From NCBI RefSeq assembly GCF_040958095.1, contig NC_091152.1:22567998-22631997 (forward strand): a stretch of DNA of 64,000 bases, in the 5' to 3' direction. This DNA is from Procambarus clarkii (Eukaryota; Arthropoda; Malacostraca; Decapoda; Cambaridae). Under the pieces are notes generated by a model. It was given only the letters and a program-made list of their open reading frames with translations, did no database searches and was not told the origin of the DNA. The translations under genes and the position numbers were made by a program. Shown here piece by piece: positions 45,743 through 59,172 of the stretch; within the stretch, counting starts at the first letter, position 1, and every line of letters begins with the position of its first letter.

Positions 45743-48700
45743 TTTTCTTTTTAAACCTTAACTCTAATAAACAGTAATTGTTTTATTCTTTGCAATATTT
45801 CTCTATTGTTGTGCTATCATCAGTTTCATTCTGTATCTTTACTGTTTGGATATATTTATAAGTGTGCATTGTTTTCATAACATAATTTGTGTTATCTGTT
45901 TGACACGAGCTAAAATATATGGTGATGATCCTTGATATGTTACATACGCCATCTGAAAGTTAAAACCTTAACCGTACTTTTATTTCATACTCGTGAAAAT
46001 AAGCAGCAAAAGCGTCGATATATGTTATCGATAGTATCTAAATAATGTAGTACTCGTTAACTTAATAATAACGCTCTATTACTCTCTCATCTATCCTTAT
46101 TTCAATTATGGTGCTTGGGGTTCTACTACCCAAAATCATCTACATCTTCTAATTACTCAACACAAATCTTCTATAGAACAATAACAAACTTTGGCCCCAG
46201 ACAGCTCTCGGTAACCTTATTTAAATCTTTGAATATGTACTGCTGTCCTAGTTGTACTCACTTAGTTGTGTTTTCGGGGATTGAACTCTGGCTCTTTGGT
46301 CCCGCCTCTCAACTGTCAATCAACTGTTGTACAGATTCCCGAGCCCTGTCATATCTACATTTGAAATTGTGTATGGCGTCAGCCTCCACCACATCACTGC
46401 CTAATGCATTCCACCTGTTAACTACCCTGACACTGAAAAAGTTCTTTCTGAGGTTGGAAGAAAACGTGCTCAGATTGGGGACTTGTTTATTTTATAATGG
46501 TAAATAATAAATTAATATATAATAAATTAATATATAATAAATTAATATATAATAAATTAATATATAATAAATTAATTTATTATATAAATTAATAAATAAT
46601 AAATTAATAAATAATAAAATTATTATTATATAATAAATAATAATAATAAATAGTATAATGATAAGCAATTATTTTTAATGAATCAAATAGCTAATTAGGA
46701 TGAATGATAAATAATTATTGACTAGTGCATAACAATAAAGTATTAAGGAATAATTATAATGAATAATCCTTAATGATAAAGTAGAGATCAATTACAATTA
46801 ATAACTACATCCATAGGTAGTAAATGAAAGTTGCATTAATTAGACTAATTACAATTCATGGGAATATTTCTTAGCTATCTGCAGGCTTATCACTTTGGGG
46901 GTTCCGGCGGAGCACCCCCAATCCCGCGAGGGCCAGCGGGAGAAGGATTAAGGAGAAGGGGTTCCTTACTCTTACTAGCATGTAGACTGGGCAAAGGATT
47001 AGCTGCGGACAGCGGGACACTTGGGGACCGGCGCTGCACCCCCACCGCAGGCCAGCTGGCCGGACCCCCCCCCCCCCCCCCGAAGGGCGAGGCCCGCTGG
47101 TCGCAAGGAGGCCTCAGAGTGGCAGTGCAACAACGTCCCGGACGTAGTCAGCTGGGTGTTCCGGCTGGTTGCTGGACCTGCCGTTAACTCCGATGGCTAG
47201 CCCGTCAAGAGAGCCGAGTGGCCCTGTCAATTCTAAAGGTAAGAGGGCGTGGTCGGCTGAAGGCGAGCCTAGCTCTGCGAGGGCGGCGCGAATTAATCGC
47301 CCTGAAGAAGTGTTGCCTGTTCACTGGGCACGGGCCGGGTAGAACTTGCCGGGGGGCGCTCGCTGGGCTAGGGTATGCGTGCGTCCTGCACTGCGCTTGC
47401 AGGATCCTAAGAGTGTTGATTCCTGACCATGTAAGCGATACCTGGTCCAGTCGGAGCGTGCGTCGATTTTTTGTCGCGTAGATCACCTCCCCCCGGGCTG
47501 AAAGATATAAGGCAGTAAGGGTGGGCAGAAGCGGCATGCAGTGTTATCGTGACAGGCAAGGGCACAGACGAGAGGGAAACCCTAGCTGAATCAATACGGA
47601 GACGAAAAACGGGGGGAGGGAGCCCGGCACAGGAATTAAGAGATTCCTTAATTAACAATCCTGGATGAATAAAGAGTTTTCCGAATAATTATACTGTAGC
47701 AATGAAGGGGGCTAACAATTCTAAGAATCTTCCAGCAAACGGAAGGGGGAAGTACCTTTGCTAAGAGCAAAGGTGGGAGAAAGCCAGTAGGAGAGCAGCA
47801 AAGAAGCACAAAGCAACTATAAACAGGGATAATACGAAACACTATAAATCTTGAATATAAACAATACATATACCAAGAACGGGTATATACAACAAAGCAA
47901 TATATACATAAACAATAAAATGGAATAAGAACCAATTCTTAAAGCCAAATCTATAACATGCTTGTGTCCTAAGCGGATGTAGAATGTGAGCGGGGAACAT
48001 TACCCTTCGTCTCCATCCCATCTCTGCTTCCAGACGGGTGATAGGGCTGGATAGAAGCCAAGGAGTCTGCCTTAAGTGGCCGCTGAGTGTAGTCTTGTGT
48101 TGTCAATGAGCGTCTGCAAGCCGCAGCTAGTACGCCGTGAACTTCGGCTACATCTTTTAGAACAGGGGCAAAGTGAAATCGACGGCAGGGAACCGTCATC
48201 CAGTAACTGTAATAAGGAATAATATTAAGAATACAATGTCGTAAATAATCGTACAATGTAAGAATACAATGTAATATCGTAAATAACCGATGACGGCAAG
48301 TGCCGCAGAATGGAAGAAATTAAGAAAGCAACGCCAAACCATAATAACAATTTATATTTTTAATAAAATAATACTGGAATGACAGTAACGATACGGAATA
48401 ATATTAATACTATCATATAGCCCAGCAAATAAGGGAAGATAATAGTATTAACGTAGGCCCTGGGCGGCTGCAACCCGGCACCGCTGCGTGTGTTGTAATG
48501 GTGATAAGAGGAATATCCGGCTCGCGTTCTCTTCCTCGCCGCAGTAGCTTTTTTTTTTTTTTTTTTTTTTTTTTAGGCATGAATTTTTAGGCATGAGGCA
48601 AAAGCAATGCTATAAATTGCGGAAGTAATACAACTCATAACTGAAAGTCTAGCAGTCATAAGATATATTTTAAAATTGTTCACAAATAATATAAATTATA

Positions 48701-50222
48701 AATCACCAAAACGGCGTACCGCACGACGCCAGGGCGTCAAAGCTTAAGGTAGAGATAACCGAGACGGCGAGTAGCCACTCGCTTGGCCTAACTGGCCTTA
48801 CCTAACAACTTAAACAAAGTCGAGCGAACAAGCATAAAATTCCACCGGGAAGTAAAACCTGTAGCTGGTGTTGGGAGGGCATCAATTGAATTAAACTGTG
48901 ATAGGGTAAATGTAAACATTTAGGCCGTAAATGATAAACCACATAACGTAACCAGGAGAAACAACAAATATGCCGCAAGGCTACCCGTAATAACAGTAAT
49001 AATTTACAGAGGAAACTAAACATAAATGCAGGGCCTGAAACTTAAAGCAGGAGACAAGGGCCCGTAACACCGCGACTAGCACGTCCTAACTGACTTTACT
49101 TAATAACTTAAGGCAAAGCAAAAGTTAAACAAACATACTGTAAACACAGTAAAAGACACGTGCAATAAAACAAAGCATCCTGAGCGGGAATAAAGTGAGT
49201 AGGCTAGTGGAAAATGCGAAGCCAGGGAAACTGAAGCAAGAGGCAAGAGGCCTGCGACACGGCAACTAGCACAACCTAGCTGGCTTAGTTAATAACTCAA
49301 ATACAATAAGCACGGGATTTTTTATATGTTAAAGAATTATGCACGTGGGTAGTACCTGGACCTTAAACCCACATTAACGTAGCGTGTATAACACAAACAC
49401 CAATAGTCAAAATTGTGCAAAATAATGGATCAACTTAACGACCGTTGCCGAATGTTGAACTGCAAAATCCTGCCATCAGCGGCTGGAACATCGGGGCTGG
49501 GCACCTGCAGCTGGACATCGACAGCTGGAGCATCAACATCTGATAAAGGGAGGAAAATAGCGGCAACTGGCCACCAGGGAAGACCTTAGTGGTAAGTAGA
49601 GGGCCAGCTGCAAGACAATTTAGGCTTAAGACTGGAATATAACTGTCCTAGAAATAACGGGAACAATTCATGAAGCTGGGAAAGCGAGAATTACAAAACT
49701 GAAAAGAGTGTTAAATTGATGGGCGCAACGTCGGGTGGAACGCTTCAGCTGGAGGTTCATGACTGAAGCATCGGCTGCCGGGAAGCCTAAGATGGAACTG
49801 GGGCGTTAGCAGCTGTAACATCGTCTGCTGAAACTAGCTGAATCTGCGAGGGCGCCCGCTGCAACAGCTACGGCCGAGCCACCAGCTGGCCCATCCTCTG
49901 CAGGAACAACACCGGCTGGGACGACGTCGTTGGAAAAGCCTAACAATGTAATAAATTATTATATGAATAATCGTAAATAAATGGTGTAAATAATAAAATT
50001 ATAAACCAATTATAACTAATTATAAATAATTAAATTGCAAAACAAAGTATGCTCAAAATAAAGCTGGACTATAACTCCTTAGAGAAACGGGATTAACACT
50101 TTGAGCAGAGGTAAATACAACCAAATACATTAACGAAAAGGAGTGAAAAAAAGACACTTCGGCTGGAAGGCTTCAGCTGGAACTTCGGCGTGGGAGGCGT
50201 TTTCTTCTCCACCTTCTCGGCG
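45743..50222 (+). repeat. Macrosatellite unit 4 (4,480 bp; no SINE, no block)
   Basis: Nearest relative of unit 3 by the shared CTCGCTTGGCC variant and short A run. Private GACACGAGC for GACACGTGC at 45,902. Poly-C 17, poly-T 26. Confidence 0.9.
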
Positions 50223-53200
50223 TTTTCTTTTTAAACCTTAACTCTAATAAACAGTAATTGTTTTATTCTTTGCAATATTTCTCTATTGTTGTGCTATCAT
50301 CAGTTTCATTCTGTATCTTTACTGTTTGGATATATTTATAAGTGTGCATTGTTTTCATAACATAATTTGTGTTATCTGTTTGACACGTGCTAAAATATAT
50401 GGTGATGATCCTTGATATGTTACATACGCCATCTGAAAGTTAAAACCTTAACCGTACTTTTATTTCATACTCGTGAAAATAAGCAGCAAAAGCGTCGATA
50501 TATGTTATCGATAGTATCTAAATAATGTAGTACTCGTTAACTTAATAATAACGCTCTATTACTCTCTCATCTATCCTTATTTCAATTATGGTGCTTGGGG
50601 TTCTACTACCCAAAATCATCTACATCTTCTAATTACTCAACACAAATCTTCTATAGAACAATAACAAACTTTGGCCCCAGACAGCTCTCGGTAACCTTAT
50701 TTAAATCTTTGAATATGTACTGCTGTCCTAGTTGTACTCACTTAGTTGTGTTTTCGGGGATTGAACTCTGGCTCTTTGGTCCCGCCTCTCAACTGTCAAT
50801 CAACTGTTGTACAGATTCCCGAGCCCTGTCATATCTACATTTGAAATTGTGTATGGCGTCAGCCTCCACCACATCACTGCCTAATGCATTCCACCTGTTA
50901 ACTACCCTGACACTGAAAAAGTTCTTTCTGAGGTTGGAAGAAAACGTGCTCAGATTGGGGACTTGTTTATTTTATAATGGTAAATAATAAATTAATATAT
51001 AATAAATTAATATATAATAAATTAATATATAATAAATTAATATATAATAAATTAATTTATTATATAAATTAATAAATAATAAATTAATAAATAATAAAAT
51101 TATTATTATATAATAAATAATAATAATAAATAGTATAATGATAAGCAATTATTTTTAATGAATCAAATAGCTAATTAGGATGAATGATAAATAATTATTG
51201 ACTAGTGCATAACAATAAAGTATTAAGGAATAATTATAATGAATAATCCTTAATGATAAAGTAGAGATCAATTACAATTAATAACTACATCCATAGGTAG
51301 TAAATGAAAGTTGCATTAATTAGACTAATTACAATTCATGGGAATATTTCTTAGCTATCTGCAGGCTTATCACTTTGGGGGTTCCGGCGGAGCACCCCCA
51401 ATCCCGCGAGGGCCAGCGGGAGAAGGGGTTCCTTACTCTTACTAGCATGTAGACTGGGCAAAGGATTAGCTGCGGACAGCGGGACACTTGGGGACCGGCG
51501 CTGCACCCCCACCGCAGGCCAGCTGGCCGGCCCCCCCCCCCCCCCCCGAAGGGCGAGGCCCGCTGGTCGCAAGGAGGCCTCAGAGTGGCAGTGCAACAAC
51601 GTCCCGGACGTAGTCAGCTGGGTGTTCCGGCTGGTTGCTGGACCTGCCGTTAACTCCGATGGCTAGCCCGTCAAGAGAGCCGAGTGGCCCTGTCAATTCT
51701 AAAGGTAAGAGGGCGTGGTCGGCTGAAGGCGAGCCTAGCTCTGCGAGGGCGGCGCGAATTAATCGCCCTGAAGAAGTGTTGCCTGTTCACTGGGCACGGG
51801 CCGGGTAGAACTTGCCGGGGGGCGCTCGCTGGGCTAGGGTATGCGTGCGTCCTGCACTGCGCTTGCAGGATCCTAAGAGTGTTGATTCCTGACCATGTAA
51901 GCGATACCTGGTCCAGTCGGAGCGTGCGTCGATTTTTTGTCGCGTAGATCACCTCCCCCCGGGCTGAAAGATATAAGGCAGTAAGGGTGGGCAGAAGCGG
52001 CATGCAGTGTTATCGTGACAGGCAAGGGCACAGACGAGAGGGAAACCCTAGCTGAATCAATACGGAGACGAAAAACGGGGGGAGGGAGCCCGGCACAGGA
52101 ATTAAGAGATTCCTTAATTAACAATCCTGGATGAATAAAGAGTTTTCCGAATAATTATACTGTAGCAATGAAGGGGGCTAACAATTCTAAGAATCTTCCA
52201 GCAAACGGAAGGGGGAAGTACCTTTGCTAAGAGCAAAGGTGGGAGAAAGCCAGTAGGAGAGCAGCAAAGAAGCACAAAGCAACTATAAACAGGGATAATA
52301 CGAAACACTATAAATCTTGAATATAAACAATACATATACCAAGAACGGGTATATACAACAAAGCAATATATACATAAACAATAAAATGGAATAAGAACCA
52401 ATTCTTAAAGCCAAATCTATAACATGCTTGTGTCCTAAGCGGATGTAGAATGTGAGCGGGGAACATTACCCTTCGTCTCCATCCCATCTCTGCTTCCAGA
52501 CGGGTGATAGGGCTGGATAGAAGCCAAGGAGTCTGCCTTAAGTGGCCGCTGAGTGTAGTCTTGTGTTGTCAATGAGCGTCTGCAAGCCGCAGCTAGTACG
52601 CCGTGAACTTCGGCTACATCTTTTAGAACAGGGGCAAAGTGAAATCGACGGCAGAGAACCGTCATCCAGTAACTGTAATAAGGAATAATATTAAGAATAC
52701 AATGTCGTAAATAATCGTACAATGTAAGAATACAATGTAATATCGTAAATAACCGATGACGGCAAGTGCCGCAGAATGGAAGAAATTAAGAAAGCAACGC
52801 CAAACCATAATAACAATTTATATTTTTAATAAAATAATACTGGAATGACAGTAACGATACGGAATAATATTAATACTATCATATAGCCCAGCAAATAAGG
52901 GAAGATAATAGTATTAACGTAGGCCCTGGGCGGCTGCAACCCGGCACCGCTGCGTGTGTTGTAATGGTGATAAGAGGAATATCCGGCTCGCGTTCTCTTC
53001 CTCGCCGCAGTAGCTTTTTTTTTTTTTTTTTTTTTTTTAGGCATGAATTTTTAGGCATGAGGCAAAAGCAATGCTATAAATTGCGGAAGTAATACAACTC
53101 ATAACTGAAAGTCTAGCAGTCATAAGATATATTTTAAAATTGTTCACAAATAATATAAATTATAAATCACCAAAACGGCGTACCGCAGGACGCCAGGGCG

Positions 53201-54688
53201 TCAAAGCTTAAGGTAGAGATAACCGAGACGGCGAGTAGCCACTCGCTCGGCCTAACTGGCCTTACCTAACAACTTAAACAAAGTCGAGCGAACAAGCATA
53301 AAATTCCACCGGGAAGTAAAACCTGTAGCTGGTGTTGGGAGGGCATCAATTGAATTAAACTGTGATAGGGTAAATGTAAACATTTAGGCCGTAAATGATA
53401 AACCACATAACGTAACCAGGAGAAACAACAAATATGCCGCAAGGCTACCCGTAATAACAGTAATAATTTACAGAGGAAACTAAACATAAATGCAGGGCCT
53501 GAAACTTAAAGCAGGAGACAAGGGCCCGTAACACCGCGACTAGCACGTCCTAACTGACTTTACTTAATAACTTAAGGCAAAGCAAAAGTTAAACAAACAT
53601 ACTGTAAACACAGTAAAAGACACGTGCAATAAAACAAAGCATCCTGAGCGGGAATAAAGTGAGTAGGCTAGTGGAAAATGCGAAGCCAGGGAAACTGAAG
53701 CAAGAGGCAAGAGGCCTGCGACACGGCAACTAGCACAACCTAGCTGGCTTAGTTAATAACTCAAATACAATAAGCACGGGATTTTTTATATGTTAAAGAA
53801 TTATGCACGTGGGTAGTACCTGGACCTTAAACCCACATTAACGTAGCGTGTATAACACAAACACCAATAGTCAAAATTGTGCAAAATAATGGATCAACTT
53901 AACGACCGTTGCCGAATGTTGAACTGCAAAATCCTGCCATCAGCGGCTGGAACATCGGGGCTGGGCACCTGCAGCTGGACATCGACAGCTGGAGCATCAA
54001 CATCTGATAAAGGGAGGAAAATAGCGGCAACTGGCCACCAGGGAAGACCTTAGTGGTAAGTAGAGGGCCAGCTGCAAGACAATTTAGGCTTAAGACTGGA
54101 ATATAACTGTCCTAGAAATAACGGGAACAATTCATGAAGCTGGGAAAGCGAGAATTACAAAACTGAAAAGAGTGTTAAATTGATGGGCGCAACGTCGGGT
54201 GGAACGCTTCAGCTGGAGGTTCATGACTGAAGCATCGGCTGCCGGGAAGCCTAAGATGGAACTGGGGCGTTAGCAGCTGTAACATCGTCTGCTGAAACTA
54301 GCTGAATCTGCGAGGGCGCCCGCTGCAACAGCTACGGCCGAGCCACCAGCTGGCCCATCCTCTGCAGGAACAACACCGGCTGGGACGACGTCGTTGGAAA
54401 AGCCTAACAATGTAATAAATTATTATATGAATAATCGTAAATAAATGGTGTAAATAATAAAATTATAAACCAATTATAACTAATTATAAATAATTAAATT
54501 GCAAAACAAAGTATGCTCAAAATAAAGCTGGACTATAACTCCTTAGAGAAACGGGATTAACACTTTGAGCAGAGGTAAATACAACCAAATACATTAACGA
54601 AAAGGAGTGAAAAAAAAAGACACTTCGGCTGGAAGGCTTCAGCTGGAACTTCGGCGTGGGAGGCGTTTTCTTCTCCACCTTCTCGGCG
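50223..54688 (+). repeat. Macrosatellite unit 5 (4,466 bp; no SINE, no block)
   Basis: Lacks the 13-bp ATTAAGGAGAAGG copy near 51,425, like unit 1, and has lost the A before the C run (CCGGCCCC at 51,528). Private CAGGACGCC for CACGACGCC near 53,187. Poly-C 17, poly-T 24. Confidence 0.9.
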
Positions 54689-57600
54689 TTTTCTTTTTAA
54701 ACCTTAACTCTAATAAACAGTAATTGTTTTATTCTTTGCAATATTTCTCTATTGTTGTGCTATCATCAGTTTCATTCTGTATCTTTACTGTTTGGATATA
54801 TTTATAAGTGTGCATTGTTTTCATAACATAATTTGTGTTATCTGTTTGACACGTGCTAAAATATATGGTGATGATCCTTGATATGTTACATACGCCATCT
54901 GAAAGTTAAAACCTTAACCGTACTTTTATTTCATACTCGTGAAAATAAGCAGCAAAAGCGTCGATATATGTTATCGATAGTATCTAAATAATGTAGTACT
55001 CGTTAACTTAATAATAACGCTCTATTACTCTCTCATCTATCCTTATTTCAATTATGGTGCTTGGGGTTCTACTACCCAAAATCATCTACATCTTCTAATT
55101 ACTCAACACAAATCTTCTATAGAACAATAACAAACTTTGGCCCCAGACAGCTCTCGGTAACCTTATTTAAATCTTTGAATATGTACTGCTGTCCTAGTTG
55201 TACTCACTTAGTTGTGTTTTCGGGGATTGAACTCTGGCTCTTTGGTCCCGCCTCTCAACTGTCAATCAACTGTTGTACAGATTCCCGAGCCCTGTCATAT
55301 CTACATTTGAAATTGTGTATGGCGTCAGCCTCCACCACATCACTGCCTAATGCATTCCACCTGTTAACTACCCTGACACTGAAAAAGTTCTTTCTGAGGT
55401 TGGAAGAAAACGTGCTCAGATTGGGGACTTGTTTATTTTATAATGGTAAATAATAAATTAATATATAATAAATTAATATATAATAAATTAATATATAATA
55501 AATTAATATATAATAAATTAATTTATTATATAAATTAATAAATAATAAATTAATAAATAATAAAATTATTATTATATAATAAATAATAATAATAAATAGT
55601 ATAATGATAAGCAATTATTTTTAATGAATCAAATAGCTAATTAGGATGAATGATAAATAATTATTGACTAGTGCATAACAATAAAGTATTAAGGAATAAT
55701 TATAATGAATAATCCTTAATGATAAAGTAGAGATCAATTACAATTAATAACTACATCCATAGGTAGTAAATGAAAGTTGCATTAATTAGACTAATTACAA
55801 TTCATGGGAATATTTCTTAGCTATCTGCAGGCTTATCACTTTGGGGGTTCCGGCGGAGCACCCCCAATCCCGCGAGGGCCAGCGGGAGAAGGATTAAGGA
55901 GAAGGGGTTCCTTACTCTTACTAGCATGTAGACTGGGCAAAAGATTAGCTGCGGACAGCGGGACACTTGGGGACCGGCGCTGCACCCCCACCGCAGGCCA
56001 GCTGGCCGGACCCCCCCCCCCCCCCCCCCGAAGGGCGAGGCCCGCTGGTCGCAAGGAGGCCTCAGAGTGGCAGTGCAACAACGTCCCGGACGTAGTCAGC
56101 TGGGTGTTCCGGCTGGTTGCTGGACCTGCCGTTAACTCCGATGGCTAGCCCGTCAAGAGAGCCGAGTGGCCCTGTCAATTCTAAAGGTAAGAGGGCGTGG
56201 TCGGCTGAAGGCGAGCCTAGCTCTGCGAGGGCGGCGCGAATTAATCGCCCTGAAGAAGTGTTGCCTGTTCACTGGGCACGGGCCGGGTAGAACTTGCCGG
56301 GGGGCGCTCGCTGGGCTAGGGTATGCGTGCGTCCTGCACTGCGCTTGCAGGATCCTAAGAGTGTTGATTCCTGACCATGTAAGCGATACCTGGTCCAGTC
56401 GGAGCGTGCGTCGATTTTTTGTCGCGTAGATCACCTCCCCCCGGGCTGAAAGATATAAGGCAGTAAGGGTGGGCAGAAGCGGCATGCAGTGTTATCGTGA
56501 CAGGCAAGGGCACAGACGAGAGGGAAACCCTAGCTGAATCAATACGGAGACGAAAAACGGGGGGAGGGAGCCCGGCACAGGAATTAAGAGATTCCTTAAT
56601 TAACAATCCTGGATGAATAAAGAGTTTTCCGAATAATTATACTGTAGCAATGAAGGGGGCTAACAATTCTAAGAATCTTCCAGCAAACGGAAGGGGGAAG
56701 TACCTTTGCTAAGAGCAAAGGTGGGAGAAAGCCAGTAGGAGAGCAGCAAAGAAGCACAAAGCAACTATAAACAGGGATAATACGGAACACTATAAATCTT
56801 GAATATAAACAATACATATACCAAGAACGGGTATATACAACAAAGCAATATATACATAAACAATAAAATGGAATAAGAACCAATTCTTAAAGCCAAATCT
56901 ATAACATGCTTGTGTCCTAAGCGGATGTAGAATGTGAGCGGGGAACATTACCCTTCGTCTCCATCCCATCTCTGCTTCCAGACGGGTGATAGGGCTGGAT
57001 AGAAGCCAAGGAGTCTGCCTTAAGTGGCCGCTGAGTGTAGTCTTGTGTTGTCAATGAGCGTCTGCAAGCCGCAGCTAGTACGCCGTGAACTTCGGCTACA
57101 TCTTTTAGAACAGGGGCAAAGTGAAATCGACGGCAGGGAACCGTCATCCAGTAACTGTAATAAGGAATAATATTAAGAATACAATGTCGTAAATAATCGT
57201 ACAATGTAAGAATACAATGTAATATCGTAAATAACCGATGACGGCAAGTGCCGCAGAATGGAAGAAATTAAGAAAGCAACGCCAAACCATAATAACAATT
57301 TATATTTTTAATAAAATAATACTGGAATGACAGTAACGATACGGAATAATATTAATACTATCATATAGCCCAGCAAATAAGGGAAGATAATAGTATTAAC
57401 GTAGGCCCTGGGCGGCTGCAACCCGGCACCGCTGCGTGTGTTGTAATGGTGATAAGAGGAATATCCGGCTCGCGTTCTCTTCCTCGCCGCAGTAGCTTAT
57501 TTTTTTTTTTTTTTTTTTTTTTAGGCATGAATTTTTAGGCATGAGGCAAAAGCAATGCTATAAATTGCGGAAGTAATACAACTCATAACTGAAAGTCTAG

Positions 57601-59172
57601 CAGTCATAAGATATATTTTAAAATTGTTCACAAATAATATAAATTATAAATCACCAAAACGGCGTACCGCACGACGCCAGGGCGTCAAAGCTTAAGGTAG
57701 AGATAACCGAGACGGCGAGTAGCCACTCGCTCGGCCTAACTGGCCTTACCTAACAACTTAAACAAAGTCGAGCGAACAAGCATAAAATTCCACCGGGAAG
57801 TAAAACCTGTAGCTGGTGTTGGGAGGGCATCAATTGAATTAAACTGTGATAGGGTAAATGTAAACATTTAGGCCGTAAATGATAAACCACATAACGTAAC
57901 CAGGAGAAACAACAAATATGCCGCAAGGCTACCCGTAATAACAGTAATAATTTACAGAGGAAACTAAACATAAATGCAGGGCCTGAAACTTAAAGCAGGA
58001 GACAAGGGCCCGTAACACCGCGACTAGCACGTCCTAACTGACTTTACTTAATAACTTAAGGCAAAGCAAAAGTTAAACAAACATACTGTAAACACAGTAA
58101 AAGACACGTGCAATAAAACAAAGCATCCTGAGCGGGAATAAAGTGAGTAGGCTAGTGGAAAATGCGAAGCCAGGGAAACTGAAGCAAGAGGCAAGAGGCC
58201 TGCGACACGGCAACTAGCACAACCTAGCTGGCTTAGTTAATAACTCAAATACAATAAGCACGGGATTTTTTATATGTTAAAGAATTATGCACGTGGGTAG
58301 TACCTGGACCTTAAACCCACATTAACGTAGCGTGTATAACACAAACACCAATAGTCAAAATTGTGCAAAATAATGGATCAACTTAACGACCGTTGCCGAA
58401 TGTTGAACTGCAAAATCCTGCCATCAGCGGCTGGAACATCGGGGCTGGGCACCTGCAGCTGGACATCGACAGCTGGAGCATCAACATCTGATAAAGGGAG
58501 GAAAATAGCGGCAACTGGCCACCAGGGAAGACCTTAGTGGTAAGTAGAGGGCCAGCTGCAAGACAATTTAGGCTTAAGACTGGAATATAACTGTCCTAGA
58601 AATAACGGGAACAATTCATGAAGCTGGGAAAGCGAGAATTACAAAACTGAAAAGAGTGTTAAATTGATGGGCGCAACGTCGGGTGGAACGCTTCAGCTGG
58701 AGGTTCATGACTGAAGCATCGGCTGCCGGGAAGCCTAAGATGGAACTGGGGCGTTAGCAGCTGTAACATCTTCTGCTGAAACTAGCTGAATCTGTGAGGG
58801 CGCCCGCTGCAACAGCTACGGCCGAGCCACCAGCTGGCCCATCCTCTGCAGGAACAACACCGGCTGGGACGACGTCGTTGGAAAAGCCTAACAATGTAAT
58901 AAATTATTATATGAATAATCGTAAATAAATGGTGTAAATAATAAAATTATAAACCAATTATAACTAATTATAAATAATTAAATTGCAAAACAAAGTATGC
59001 TCAAAATAAAGCTGGACTATAACTCCTTAGAGAAACGGGATTAACACTTTGAGCAGAGGTAAATACAACCAAATACATTAACGAAAAGGAGTGAAAAAAA
59101 AAGACACTTCGGCTGGAAGGCTTCAGCTGGAACTTCGGCGTGGGAGGCGTTTTCTTCTCCACCTTCTCGGCG
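54689..59172 (+). repeat. Macrosatellite unit 6 (4,484 bp; no SINE, no block)
   Basis: Shares CAAAAGATTAG (55,938), CTTATTTT (57,497) and AATCTGTGAGG (58,789) with unit 7. Poly-C 19. Confidence 0.9.
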